Assembly (NCBI RefSeq): GCF_026262505.1
Contig: NC_067205.1
Coordinates: 23,159,585 to 23,223,584 of the forward strand
Source: Trichomonas vaginalis G3
Taxonomy: Eukaryota; Parabasalia; Trichomonadida; Trichomonadidae
Reading direction: 5' to 3'
Length of the DNA stretch: 64,000 nucleotides
The notes under the pieces are model-generated. The model was not told the DNA's origin. It saw only the letters and a program-made list of their open reading frames with translations, and made no database searches. The position numbers were made by a program, and so were the translations under genes. This document shows positions 40,297 through 51,983 of the stretch, in pieces (position 1 is the stretch's first letter; each line of letters opens with the position of its first letter).

Positions 40297-40499
40297 ATCT
40301 TTCTATTTCCATGATTTATTTTATTGGTGCATAGTTTATTTGATAGGCTATGAATTATTCCTTGATTATGATTGTTTGAAATTTTTAATAAAATTATTTC
40401 AATCAATATATTATTCAGTGGTATTGATTATCATTTTTTGAGTAAAAACAAAACAAAATTATAAAAAAAAAATCGCATTTTTAATTTTTTATTTTACAA

Positions 40500-42227
40500 T
40501 TAATTATAAGGATTATCATAATCTGAAGGTGGTGGTTGGTAAGGATTAACTGGTTGTTGAGCCTGATAAACAGGTGGAGCATAATAAGGCTGTTGTTCAG
40601 GAGGAGCAGCATAAATTTGTTGTGGAGGACGAGAAGGAGGTTCTAGTTCTTGTTGATTCTTTACTTCATTTTCATAACTATTACGTGTAGTAGTTACAGT
40701 GTTTAAAGGTCGTTCTGTTACATTATCTTCTAAAGGAATTGATTGGTTCAATAAATTCCTTGTCTTTTGTCTTATCTTGTATATACATATGCCTAATAAT
40801 ATGACAATACCAATAAATGCAACAAGAGCAAAGAAAACAATGACAAATATTTCAAATCCAGAAAGTCCTTTATGTGTTTCCCATTTACCTGTATTAAGGC
40901 GTTCATATGTCCTATTACTGATAGAATATGAAGAATATGGTGGTGAATAACCTTCAAGAACGTAACTTTCGGAATTATCTGTCTTTGAAGGCTTGATTGT
41001 ATATTTAACCCATGCATCTCCGAATATATAGATCTGGTTAAATATTGTGAAGGTAGGAACTGTACTTTCTTCTAAAGAATATCGAGTATTATTATATAAA
41101 TAATCTTTGTTAAGAGTATTGGAGCTGTCTTCTATTTTGACCACTCCTGACTTGAAAGCTGATACCATGCAATAATCGGAACCTCCTTTGAGTTCTAATT
41201 TGAAAGATTTTTTGCCAGACAATGTAACAATGGCATTACAAGTAACTTTAAGTGAATGTACAACAAATGTTGCTTCAGATGAATCAAGAGAGGACTTGAG
41301 TTCCATAGTTCCTGTAGAATTAAATAAAATTGCTACAACTCCTGTGTATCCAAGGATGTCCAATGAAGATTGTCCGTAATAAACGGTTCCGCTAAGCCCT
41401 GTCCAGTTGGTAAATACGATGTAACTTTTAGATGCAACTTTAAATTCCTTTACAGTGGAAGTTATGAGCTCTGAGTGAACTCCATAAGTTAATACTGGGT
41501 AATCAGCAAATTTGGTGCCGACTGTGACAGGATTTATGGTCAAATAAGATTCTTTTGTATCATCATATAAAAATTTAGGATTTGGAAGGTTAGAATACCT
41601 TGATGATACTGTAAATATAAAGGAAACTGATGAGCGCCTTGAATCTGGTGTAAATACGAAACATATTGAGTTAGTCGTAACGAATTGTTCACTAGAATAA
41701 CTAGTAAGGGATGTGGTGGATGACATGTCATACGCTGAGTATTCAAGTAACTTAGGATAGTTAATTCTGACGTTCAAATCAAATTCTCCTTCTGAAAATG
41801 CAACAAAACAGTAATAAGAAGGTGTAGTTAATTCTTTTACTTCGGAGTTATATTGATACGTCGTTCCGGTGACTGGATTAATAAGAAATTCCAATGTATT
41901 ACAAGAAGCTGGTACATTAACAACATCAATGTAAATGTTAGTCATATTTTCACTGTAAAAGTAAAGATTCTGTGGTGATTTGATTTCAAAAATTTGAGTT
42001 TTGATAAATTCGTCATTAATTCGTAAATCGTCGCTCGGATTTGAGATTATCATATAGTGTTTGCAATCCGAAAATCCAGATAGACTAGCTCTGCGTGCAT
42101 TCACTTCAGGATTTGCATCAAAATCAATAACAACAATTTCGGAATGATCTATCAATTGAATATTGTATTTACTCGGTTTTGCAATGAGAACGTCTGATGC
42201 AGCGAAAGTAGCTAATAGCCAAAGCAT
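40500..42227 (-). CDS. Type I surface membrane protein with proline-rich tail
   Basis: The product has 575 residues: signal peptide (MLWLLATFAASDVLIA), a roughly 440-residue Ser/Thr/Tyr-rich beta-type ectodomain, one membrane segment at about 457-483 (FVIVFFALVAFIGIVILLGI), and a 90-residue cytosolic tail rich in Pro, Gln and Tyr. The tail contains APPVY (PPxY, a WW-domain ligand) and NPYN. The ectodomain is related to 33642-35057, so the two are paralogs with different tails. The tail suggests signalling or trafficking links, which is inference. The stop TAA is followed by TTGTAAAATAAA. Confidence 0.82.
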   Translation of the reverse strand: MLWLLATFAASDVLIAKPSKYNIQLIDHSEIVVIDFDANPEVNARRASLSGFSDCKHYMIISNPSDDLRINDEFIKTQIFEIKSPQNLYFYSENMTNIYIDVVNVPASCNTLEFLINPVTGTTYQYNSEVKELTTPSYYCFVAFSEGEFDLNVRINYPKLLEYSAYDMSSTTSLTSYSSEQFVTTNSICFVFTPDSRRSSVSFIFTVSSRYSNLPNPKFLYDDTKESYLTINPVTVGTKFADYPVLTYGVHSELITSTVKEFKVASKSYIVFTNWTGLSGTVYYGQSSLDILGYTGVVAILFNSTGTMELKSSLDSSEATFVVHSLKVTCNAIVTLSGKKSFKLELKGGSDYCMVSAFKSGVVKIEDSSNTLNKDYLYNNTRYSLEESTVPTFTIFNQIYIFGDAWVKYTIKPSKTDNSESYVLEGYSPPYSSYSISNRTYERLNTGKWETHKGLSGFEIFVIVFFALVAFIGIVILLGICIYKIRQKTRNLLNQSIPLEDNVTERPLNTVTTTRNSYENEVKNQQELEPPSRPPQQIYAAPPEQQPYYAPPVYQAQQPVNPYQPPPSDYDNPYN

Positions 42228-43000
42228 TAGAATTCACTTTCGGATCTGATTATTTTTTATTTACAAAAAACTGTGAAGTTTACTAAAAGCAAAAAATAAA
42301 AAGCACGTGCATTCTATATCTAACAATTTTTAATTTTTTTACATCGGAGAAAGTTCTCAATTTTGAAAAGATATCGAAAGACAACCATATTTTGTTAGAA
42401 GCCCATTATTAGGTTCTGGTGTTGAAGCTCACATACCTTTTCGCAACGTTGAATTGATTAATTGAATATTAATTGTCTATCTTCGAAATAGCAAAGCAAA
42501 AGTAGTGATATTTCTTTTAACAGCTATATATCATACACACATTAGGATATATATTGTTTGTATCACCGCAATAGCTTTGAAATTAATCTAATTGCTCATT
42601 AACAAAAATTGCTTTGTATTTAACAATTTCTTCATAGAACACATAATGATTTCTATTAAAACATAGGATGCTTAAGGATTTAGTTATGCTATGCTGTTTA
42701 GATTTATCGATAAATCATTTGTCACAAAATCTGAAGTTCAAACAAACAATATAAATATAATAGATGTATCTACTCAAGAGGAAAATGTTAAAAGATTCCA
42801 TATTTGTTATAATGAACAATCCAATGTTTATCAGTTCCACGATACATAAATTCCAAAAAATACAACAGAAAAGGTCCAAGACTTTTGAAACCGTTAAAGA
42901 CAGCTTCTATTTTCTTCAGTCAACTTTTCTTTGTCGAAAAAGGAAAAAAGGTGTAATGATTTAAAATATATAGCGCATTTTTATTATAATAGAATCAAAT
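42228..43000. other. AT-rich intergenic DNA, nothing recognised
   Basis: Apart from a weak relative of the 35.6-kb direct repeat (about 42530-42605), no feature is seen. The frame at 42764-42964 has no family signal. Confidence 0.5.
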
Positions 43001-46000
43001 TTAAGGTTTCTGACTTTCTTCGAATTCATCAGAGAATGGATCATTGTTCTGTGTGATTGTCTCTGATGAGAACAATGGATTATCTTTGGTTGCTGTTTCT
43101 TCTAAGCTGATGTTAGTAGAAATTTGTGTTTCACGTTCTTCTATATCAGAATTATCACTGGCTGAGTCTGGATGGGAATTCTTCTTTCTTTGGATTAAGA
43201 GGATAACTGCCAAGACACAAAGAACTAATAAGATAATACCAACAATAACAATACCAACAATCAAACCAACATTACCGTTATTCTTCTTCTTTGTATTGGC
43301 CTTCTTAGAATCTGCGTTGTCTCCACCTGTTTCATCAGGATCATTAGGATTCTCTGGATCATTAACAGATGACTTGTAAACAGTGAACTGAACAATTGCT
43401 GGAGAAGATACGAGATTATCTGTGTCAATAGCTAAAAGTGTGAGCTGATGATCTCCAACTTCAAGAGATTGTGGAATCTGGTAGACAAATGAGAAGTCTT
43501 GAACTGTGGAGTCAGATTGAAGAGTGTAAGACGGTTCTTGTTTTCCTTCATCAATACTGACTATGAATGAGATATTGTTTCCAACATCTGGATCACGAAC
43601 TGTACCAAGAACTTTCAGTTTACCACCAACTCTAACTCTGTCCTTAGCAACGCTGACACTAAGGAGCTTTGGTGGATTTTGGATGTTGAAGTCAAGAGCG
43701 AAGTTGCTTGTGTTCTGTCCACTAACATCGACAGCCCAAACATTCATTTTATGCTTGCCATGCTTGAAGTTGACTGGAATACCAACCTTGACTTCGAATT
43801 CTTGTGGAGATTCGCTGACTGTGATCTTCTTTGTATCATTGAGAAGAACTGAGTCAATCATGAAGTGCATATTGACATTGGAGTTGGCTCTAATTGAACC
43901 AATGATGGTGATCTGATCGCCATCGTTGTAAATATTCTTAACAATTGGTTTAAGAGAAAGAGATGGTTTGTATGTGATGAAAAGAACTGATTCAACCTTG
44001 TTGGAACTCAATAGTGGATCTAATGATGGATAATAGTTAGATTCAGCTAACATCCAAATTGTAACTGTTTTGTTTCCAATAGATTCATTTCCTGGGATCT
44101 CATAACCGAACTGGAACTTTTGGTTAGCAGTTCCATTAGATTGGATCTTTTGTGTTTCAGATGAAATGAGTTTGTCACCAAGCTGGACGAAAACATAAAG
44201 ATATTTGTCCTTATCAAAATCATTGAAATAGCCTTCAAATTCAATAACTTCTGACTGAAGAGCAAATGGCTTGACAAATGAAGCCTTTGTGAGGTTCGGT
44301 TGGTTTACAATATGGAAGTACAAGAATTCTCCTAATGGTTGGAAGCCGTAGTGATCAACATAAGTTAGCATGATGTTGTGTTCTTTTCCATACGTTAAGT
44401 CATCAGGAAGCTTGATATTCTTAGTTCCTGTACGTTCTGTATTATCAAGTTCAATATCTTCAGCGAGATCCTTAATCTCTTCTTCATCAATATATACTTT
44501 GAGTGTAACTTTTCCATCATCCTTCATTGTGTAGCTTGCTTGAACTGTGGCACCACTAGTGTAATAATGTGAGTCTGGATATGTTACACTAAAATCAGGA
44601 ACGTAACTGAAAATAACTGTTCTCGCGAAAATATCAGAAACACCTAGACCTGTTCTGATTGTGCTATTCTTGGTGTCTGACAACCATAACTTAAATGTTT
44701 GTTTGCCATATAACTGAGTAAATGTACCATATGGTGTGGACGCGTAGATTGTTTGACTACTTCCAATTGATGAAACTCCATAATCTGTGAATAGAAGTGG
44801 TTCCTCATCTCCGATTTGTCCATATAGATATAATTTCTTGCCATTATCAGGATCTTGACATACTACAGAGAATGACCATGGGCCATATGGTGATAATACG
44901 TCATTGTATAAGGACAAATCTGTAATTACTGGCTTATTCTTGTGCAAGAATGATAAAGTATATTTCGCGGTAGCTTCATTATCATTAGAATCAACAAGTT
45001 TTGAATAAACGTTGATTGTTCCGTAGCTTAATCCAGCTGGAACTTTAAATGAATCTTTGAACCTTCCATTTGTCAATGTTTTTGGATCGAGAATAATTCG
45101 TTTAAGTTCAATTGTACCAACAGTTAAAATAAGTTTAGCATATCCATCACACTTCAATGTACCTGTGATTGGAACTAATCCATCATCTGAATAAAGTGCA
45201 TCTTCTGGAAGGTTATCTAATGTGTAAGATGGCTTGAATGTAATTATGATAGAGTTTGATGATTCTTCTGAGTTTGCATTCCTACCACTACTTATAGTTT
45301 TAATCATGATTGATATACTCTTCATACCTAATGGTGCATCAGATGGAATATAAAGTTGAAGTGTGTTTATTTGTTGCTTTCCATTTGATGTTATATAGTC
45401 ATTTGCATATTTGTATTCTGCTCCATTAATTGAGTAATAGAAATATAAGTACTTAGATACATCTAGGTCAGTAAATGTGACTTTTGCAGAAATGTATGAC
45501 TTTTGCAATGCCACAGATTTGTCTGTAAATGTGAAGCTGTTAATAACAGGCTTGTTGATCAAATAGAAAGTTTTTTCGTATGATGTTGCTTGTTTGCCAT
45601 ATTCATCAGTAACTGTAATCGTGAAATAGAGAGTGTTGTATAATGAGGAAGAATATTTGATTGTTTTATTGATCTTGAAATTAAGATCAACTGTTGTAGT
45701 ACTGCCACTAGAAGAAGTTGAATATGATGTTGTATAGATTGTATATGTGTGATAATTATCATATCCATAGTATGAATAATATGAATAACGTTGACGAGCT
45801 GTAACTTTGACTGTTCCCTTTGAATCATCATAAATTACAACGTTGGCTCTAAATTCATCATCATAACCATAATACTGTGTTTCCATTGGGAAGTTGAAAT
45901 CTACTTCTGGTGTCTTTGTGATTATAATTGTGGATGTCCATTCATTAGATTTAGAGTTTTTACCTGGGTTCTTTGGATCTTTTTCATACTGAGCCCAAAC

Positions 46001-49000
46001 AACCACTTTAACATTTTTAGCAGATTTAGCATCAAGTGGTATTTGAGGAGAAACTGAATAAGCATAGTCATCAGGGGCATCATGATCTGGACGTTTTTCA
46101 GGGTCATAAAGTGTGCCTCCGATCTTTACAAATACATAAATATCTGTAGCGTAATATATATCTGAAGAGTAACCTGACATAATTTTTGGATTCAATGTCA
46201 AAGTTTCGCCTGGAGAAAGTACTCTTGAACTCATTTTAACATAATCTAATTTCAGCGCTTTCCTAATTTTAATAGGAAATTGATACATCTTAGATTTTGT
46301 ATTGTTTTGGCCAACAGCGAGAACATATACTGTTTGACTTGTTGAATATTGTGAAGTTTGACAAATGAATGTTCCTGTATAAATTCCAGACTTATTGTAA
46401 TTAATAGTAGATTGTGGGGAATACCAACTGTATGGATAGGCGTTATATATTTTTATGGTTCCTGAAAGATCTGCTGTTACATTGATTATGATGTTAAATG
46501 TTTCATCTGGCGAATAAATTTGTTCTGTTGGGAAGGTGACAATTATATCTGGATCATTTGCCATGAAGATTGTAAGGTGAGAATAGTTTGAAAATGAGAG
46601 TGGATCGAGGCCAGTAGTTTCGTTGTGATCACAAACAAAAATATCAATTGTTTTAGAGCCAGATGTAAGCATTACAATATTCCTTAATGATAAGTTGAAA
46701 CTCTGGACTTCTCCAGCTTTAACTGTTGTTAAATTACCAATAATCATTGGACTTTGGCCCTGAATCTGCTGGAAGATGTAAAGTGTCTTTCCAACATCAT
46801 AATCAATAATCTTTCCTGAAGCGTATACAATATCATCATTATCTGCTTGTGTCTTAGACAGACTGCAATTTGAAAGTATTGGCTTACTTCGGTATTCAAT
46901 TGGGCAGTCCCTCTTCTTGGACTGTTCTATTGGATCGACACCGAATTCATCGACAGGATAATATGTGAGGTTGTATTTTCCATACTTGAATTTATCTCCT
47001 GGTGGGAAAGTAATGGTTGGGTTGATTCTTGAAACGCCATCTGTTGTGTTGTAAAAGTAGTCTTGATTGATATCTTCACTATTAATGAAGAACTTGATAT
47101 GACCATTAGTATCATCATTAATAAGCATTGAAACTGTTAATGGATCAATGCTATTGAATGACCTTGGTGATGGGCAGTTACTTGTCATATTTGGGGTTCT
47201 TGTGATATTGACATAGACAACATACTTGTTGGATTCACGATTCTTTGTATTTCTATCAGGAACATTATCATCTTCAAACCAGAATGTTATTGGGAAGTTC
47301 ATGTTGGTGTGAGACGCTATTGCCTGTGTTCCTTGGACTATAAGACCCTTTCCACTTCTGGTTCTTTGACCCCAATGGTAGATTTGTCCTGTTCCTTCTT
47401 GGATGAACAAAGAAATATTTCTGCCATGATCGACATTGTCATAGTATACTGTGAAGGTAATTGCTTTGCTTTTGTTTTCTTCTCTTAAAAGTAAGGGCTG
47501 GACATTAACACTGGTGATATTTAATTTGTTCCTGATGTTAAACTTAAGTGTTGCAGGTTGGGATCGAAGACCGAAATCATCTGTAAGTACAATTGTTAAA
47601 TTATTAAGTCCAGAATTCTCTGATCTATATGTGACATATGATGGTATTGATAAAGCGATATGTGTCTTTACTTTTGCTTCATATCTGCTGGGAGCAGAGG
47701 AATCGCTGTTATATTCATTACCATTGTAGTAATATGTAATTGTACCATTATTATCATCTGTTGCTGTGAGATCCAATTCAATCTTTTCATCAGAAGTAAA
47801 AACTGTATCTGTTGGCCATTGAACTTCTAAGTTAGGAACTTCGGATGAAAGAATTGTGTAATTGAGTACATTTGAATCTGAATTTTCAGTTGAAGTTTCA
47901 ATAAAATCAAGTCTACTTGTAACTGTGAAAGATGTATTATATCGGTCTGATACTGATGGATAATTGAATACAAGGGTATGTTTTTGACCTTTTTGGCCGT
48001 TTGATTTTACAGGCCCATACTTTTCACGGAAGGTATTTGCTGTTCCAAAACCTTTTGCAAAAAGGTAAAGTTTCTTTCCGTTATCTTTGTCGTCAACTGT
48101 GAAATTTAAATTGAAAACTTGGCCTGGATCGGCTCTTAATGGTATCTGGAGGTCAACTAACTTTGGCTTGCTAAGAACTGTGAAAATTAATGAATACTTT
48201 GGATCAGGAGTTTGAATTCCATATTTATCTCTTGCGTAGATAGTGAGTAAGTATGGTTGTTTTCTGTAAGGACAAGATTGGCCTAAATTAATTGATAATG
48301 GGATTGTTTTATTTACATTAACTGAATAGTTGATGAAACTTTCATTACCATCGATTGCATAAATGATATTACCTTTGGAATCATCAGTTAAAAGTAAGCT
48401 AAATGAAAGATTTGATCCTGCATCGAATTCACTTCCTGTAAAATTGGGTGTAACTACAAGTTTTGGTCTATCTGAAATAATAATTGAGACATATGATGGT
48501 GAAGTTGAAAGTTCACCAATCTTAGCGTAAACAGAGCAGTTGTAAAAACCCGCTTTTGTTGCAATTGCTTCAATTACGAATTCTTGTCTTTGGCCATTTG
48601 GAATATAGGGTTGAGAGAGAATCTCGTTTCCATCTTCACCAAACTTGACTGCGAAGAAAATTGCCTGAGTACTGCTTACTTCCTGGAAGGTACCTTTGAT
48701 AAGAATCTTATCTCCTGTTGAATATTTTGGTTTGACAAAGAGTGTTTGGATGAATGTTGAATATTCAACTGAAAATGGAGGTAATGTCTTTTGAGCAGAC
48801 TCACCTTTTGTATTTTGGGCAACAAGCTTTAATGTATAAGTTCCAGATCTAAGATCTTGAATTGTATAGTTAATCACTCTTGTTTCTGATTGTGTTGTTT
48901 GAACATTGAATTCTTCCTTCAAAGATGAGCTGATCAAGGTTGATCCTTTGTATAAGTTGAAAGTAACTGTTACTTTCGAAGCACTTTTGACTGTAAATTT

Positions 49001-49249
49001 TATAGGTAAAACATCTCCATTATGATAATTTTTAGCTATATCGATTGATTGGTGGACGACTTGAAGCTCTAAAGAAGCAGAATCTTCTAATCCAACTCTT
49101 GGTTGGTTATTTAAAGAGATTGGTAATTTAAAATCATTCAAATTGTTTTGAAAAATGAAATTCTCAGTAACTTTCTCTTTGCCAGTTTCTAAATGCATCT
49201 GTTGGAGACATAAAGTCTTTTGCAGAAAGAACGCGAAGAGAAATTGCAT
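43001..49249 (-). CDS. Giant Bap-like surface adhesin candidate, 2082 residues
   Basis: A short signal-like start (MQFLFAFFLQKTLC) is followed by a long series of Ig/cadherin-like beta domains in two alternating types. One type carries (K/V/T)Px..DD..G.I.hYI-type motifs (TDDSKGNIIYAIDG, NDDTNGHIKFFIN). The other carries D.D.GK.LYhFhQIG (DDKDNGKKLYLFAKG, DYDVGKTLYIFQQI, DPDNGKKLYLYGQIGD). I count about eight pairs from residue about 260 to 1950. One membrane segment lies near 1993-2018 (VGLIVGIVIVGIILLVLCVL), then a 64-residue acidic tail with NPLF and DPFSDEF, which resemble endocytic-adaptor motifs. The architecture fits trichomonad Bap-like proteins tied to host-cell adherence. The stop is in CCTTAAATTT. 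Confidence 0.8.
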   Translation of the reverse strand: MQFLFAFFLQKTLCLQQMHLETGKEKVTENFIFQNNLNDFKLPISLNNQPRVGLEDSASLELQVVHQSIDIAKNYHNGDVLPIKFTVKSASKVTVTFNLYKGSTLISSSLKEEFNVQTTQSETRVINYTIQDLRSGTYTLKLVAQNTKGESAQKTLPPFSVEYSTFIQTLFVKPKYSTGDKILIKGTFQEVSSTQAIFFAVKFGEDGNEILSQPYIPNGQRQEFVIEAIATKAGFYNCSVYAKIGELSTSPSYVSIIISDRPKLVVTPNFTGSEFDAGSNLSFSLLLTDDSKGNIIYAIDGNESFINYSVNVNKTIPLSINLGQSCPYRKQPYLLTIYARDKYGIQTPDPKYSLIFTVLSKPKLVDLQIPLRADPGQVFNLNFTVDDKDNGKKLYLFAKGFGTANTFREKYGPVKSNGQKGQKHTLVFNYPSVSDRYNTSFTVTSRLDFIETSTENSDSNVLNYTILSSEVPNLEVQWPTDTVFTSDEKIELDLTATDDNNGTITYYYNGNEYNSDSSAPSRYEAKVKTHIALSIPSYVTYRSENSGLNNLTIVLTDDFGLRSQPATLKFNIRNKLNITSVNVQPLLLREENKSKAITFTVYYDNVDHGRNISLFIQEGTGQIYHWGQRTRSGKGLIVQGTQAIASHTNMNFPITFWFEDDNVPDRNTKNRESNKYVVYVNITRTPNMTSNCPSPRSFNSIDPLTVSMLINDDTNGHIKFFINSEDINQDYFYNTTDGVSRINPTITFPPGDKFKYGKYNLTYYPVDEFGVDPIEQSKKRDCPIEYRSKPILSNCSLSKTQADNDDIVYASGKIIDYDVGKTLYIFQQIQGQSPMIIGNLTTVKAGEVQSFNLSLRNIVMLTSGSKTIDIFVCDHNETTGLDPLSFSNYSHLTIFMANDPDIIVTFPTEQIYSPDETFNIIINVTADLSGTIKIYNAYPYSWYSPQSTINYNKSGIYTGTFICQTSQYSTSQTVYVLAVGQNNTKSKMYQFPIKIRKALKLDYVKMSSRVLSPGETLTLNPKIMSGYSSDIYYATDIYVFVKIGGTLYDPEKRPDHDAPDDYAYSVSPQIPLDAKSAKNVKVVVWAQYEKDPKNPGKNSKSNEWTSTIIITKTPEVDFNFPMETQYYGYDDEFRANVVIYDDSKGTVKVTARQRYSYYSYYGYDNYHTYTIYTTSYSTSSSGSTTTVDLNFKINKTIKYSSSLYNTLYFTITVTDEYGKQATSYEKTFYLINKPVINSFTFTDKSVALQKSYISAKVTFTDLDVSKYLYFYYSINGAEYKYANDYITSNGKQQINTLQLYIPSDAPLGMKSISIMIKTISSGRNANSEESSNSIIITFKPSYTLDNLPEDALYSDDGLVPITGTLKCDGYAKLILTVGTIELKRIILDPKTLTNGRFKDSFKVPAGLSYGTINVYSKLVDSNDNEATAKYTLSFLHKNKPVITDLSLYNDVLSPYGPWSFSVVCQDPDNGKKLYLYGQIGDEEPLLFTDYGVSSIGSSQTIYASTPYGTFTQLYGKQTFKLWLSDTKNSTIRTGLGVSDIFARTVIFSYVPDFSVTYPDSHYYTSGATVQASYTMKDDGKVTLKVYIDEEEIKDLAEDIELDNTERTGTKNIKLPDDLTYGKEHNIMLTYVDHYGFQPLGEFLYFHIVNQPNLTKASFVKPFALQSEVIEFEGYFNDFDKDKYLYVFVQLGDKLISSETQKIQSNGTANQKFQFGYEIPGNESIGNKTVTIWMLAESNYYPSLDPLLSSNKVESVLFITYKPSLSLKPIVKNIYNDGDQITIIGSIRANSNVNMHFMIDSVLLNDTKKITVSESPQEFEVKVGIPVNFKHGKHKMNVWAVDVSGQNTSNFALDFNIQNPPKLLSVSVAKDRVRVGGKLKVLGTVRDPDVGNNISFIVSIDEGKQEPSYTLQSDSTVQDFSFVYQIPQSLEVGDHQLTLLAIDTDNLVSSPAIVQFTVYKSSVNDPENPNDPDETGGDNADSKKANTKKKNNGNVGLIVGIVIVGIILLVLCVLAVILLIQRKKNSHPDSASDNSDIEERETQISTNISLEETATKDNPLFSSETITQNNDPFSDEFEESQKP

Positions 49250-50400
49250 TATATATTTTTGATTTTATGTTTCTATGGGTTATCAAAATTTCAAAGAACA
49301 AGAAAAATTGAGCCTGTATGTCAGAATGATTTTTTATGTGATCGAGGAAAACTGGTAAATATGATAAATATTGGGAAAACAATATATCTACGAAAAATTA
49401 GATATGTAAATTGAAATGGAGAAATTAAATAAACTCAAATCTTAAGATTTCAAAAGTCTGATTTTTGGAATGATTCATATAAATGAGGTATCAATGAGAT
49501 TGTTGGATGTGATATGATTTTGAGGTAAAGTCCACTTGATAATAAAATTGAATTAATTCAAAATATTTTATTAATATATTGGGATGATGTTGTGAATTCT
49601 CTAATTCGATCAAAATCAGTCAGATAAAATTGAGATAAAGTAGGACTAAATAAGGATTGAATTTTTGAGAGATTTGATTTTGAGATATTTTTAGTTTAAT
49701 ATTTATGTATAATATAATTGTCATAAAGATAAACACGTTATTCGTCATATAATCAAATTATCTATGTTTATTGGCTATGTTTCAAAATCACTATTTGGGA
49801 TGGTTTGCCCGAAAGTGCAATAAAATCGATCATTTTATGTTGTTAAAAAAATTCAAAGATGTGATGATTTTTTCAGTATTGAATTTGTAAAAAATTGATA
49901 TTTATGTTGCAAATGGGGTATATCAGCATATTATTGTATTTTTCATGACCGAATTTCATTACAATTTTTACACATTTGATAAAATTTGAATCTTAACAAT
50001 TGCTTTTTGAAAAGTTTACACATGACAAACAGATTTAAGAACATATTTAAAACCAATTAAGTATTAATATTATCTTTTATTTCTTAGCCATTTGATCTAA
50101 TTCAAAAAATATTGAAATAACAAAATAAAGAGTAACCACAAGTTGAAGTTAAAATTTAATTCTACAGATGTGTGTGTCTCGTATTATCTCATTAAGGTTA
50201 ACTATTCGTTCTGTGCTATACAAAAATTGATAGGATATGAGGTCTCTGAGAAAATTGCAATTAAACATCCCATAAGTGGTGTAAATATGCTTAAGCGATT
50301 GCTGTCTTGGTTAACTATACATACGTTATTTTCTATTGGAGTTTTCTAGTTTCATTTCTTGCTATTTTAAAAAAAAATACCGAAAATAATGAAATGCACA
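49250..50400. other. AT-rich intergenic DNA up to the right repeat arm
   Basis: No gene was identified; the 68-codon frame at 50143-50349 has no family signal. GAAAGTGCAATAAAAT at about 49811 resembles the core of the ankyrin-unit inverted repeats. Confidence 0.45.
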
Positions 50401-51983
50401 TAAATGTTTATGTATGATGCTATAATGTTTGCTATGTAAAAAAAAAAAATCAAATTTTTTTATTCATAAGTATGTATTGGTTTATAGTTCATTGTCTGTA
50501 ATGCTCTAACAGTCAATGCCACAACTAAATCAAACATAATCATGATGATATGTGTATTTCATTTTCCCTATCTGAATTAATAGTGAAAAAATAGTTCATA
50601 GACTGTAAGCGAATAATTTCAAAGCAACAGGACTCCCAAAAATCATCAATTCTGTGAATTTCTGGACCGATACGAAATTATTTTTAAGTGAACGAAAATC
50701 AATGCACCTTGTATTGTTTTAATTATCTCTTCTGATGAATGATCGACCGTTGAATGCTTATGTATTTGTTATAGAAACGTTGAAAATTTTTCTGAAGATA
50801 TAATATTCGATTTATTGGCTTTTGTATAACAAAAAATCAATTGATTGGAAGGACCATTGCTTGTAGGCAAACTTTATAAAGAGAGTAAAGGAAATTGAAA
50901 AAAATATTATACGATTTCTAAGTTCTTTTGCGTGAATGCTGTTGCAACATGAGAGTGGAACCTAACATTCTGTGTGTTGATTTTCAAAATTTCTTATGAA
51001 ATCAGAAAAAATGTCAATCCTTTTATTTTTACCAATAATTTTTATAATTCATAATTTTTTTGGAAATTTTTAATGTTTTTCTATTTTTAATCTTTTTCTT
51101 GCATAAATGAAACCAATTTTAAAGAATTTAAATCGATAAAATAAGTTTAAATTTGAAGATTAACTATTTTATAATTGTATTTTCAAATTTTGATTATGAA
51201 TAATTTAGATTTTAGAAAATCATTATAACTGTAAGAGAGAACAATGAAACATAACAAAAATTTATTTTGATAGCTTATGCTATTAATATTAATATACATT
51301 CTATCTTGAATAAATGCTTGTATTTAAAAAATATGTAAAAATAGTCATTTATTTTAGTAAATTAAAGGGTATTAGATGGTATTAAGATATTCTTCACGAT
51401 ATTGCCTTTTGATTATTTATAAAATAGGAAGTGCTCATGATGCGCATAAATCGGTATTAAGGGAGTGATTCTTGGTATAAATTACATTACAACAATTGAA
51501 GTTAATTCTATTGACTGTTATTGTTGCTATACGAGCTAATTTCGGGGATATTCCTTCATAATCTTAAGGATTTTTACGGTTTATATTTATCAAATTCTTT
51601 CGGACGTTGGTTCATTTCTTATCCAAAAGTCATGCGGATTAGGTGCGTAATTTTTTTTTTAATTTTATTTTTTCAATTTAACGTTATTAACATCATTATT
51701 TCTAAGCGATATTATTCATTCAAGTGATAGATACGGGAAACAATGCATGCTTGGTTTTAAATTGCGGAATATGGTGAAGATTATTGAAACAATCTAAATT
51801 CTGTTATGCCATCTATATAAAATTGCTGGTTTTCTACTAGTTCATATGATTCCTAGGGATTTGTTCTGTTTTTACTATCAGATGAACGTAAAAGCAAAAA
51901 TAAACGTCACTTTTTTTGACATACAATCAATTGATTTTTAAAGCAGTCACATATCAGCACACTAATTTTTCCAAAAATGATTA

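Larger units (their letters stand above)
38540..40300 (+). mobile_element. Maverick/Polinton-type remnant, broken
   Basis: The segment holds an adenine-methyltransferase-like part and three small genes on one strand (39653-39721, 39745-40107, 40126-40296). Spacing is tight and ATGs follow TATATAA-like boxes, a layout seen in trichomonad Mavericks. Polymerase B, integrase, packaging ATPase and protease parts are absent, and no terminal inverted repeat pair is visible. It is thus a small fragment, not whole. A GGCGC-GTT-GCGCC hairpin lies at 38567-38579, near the left edge. Several frames remain long, which suggests a fairly young fragment. Confidence 0.55.
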
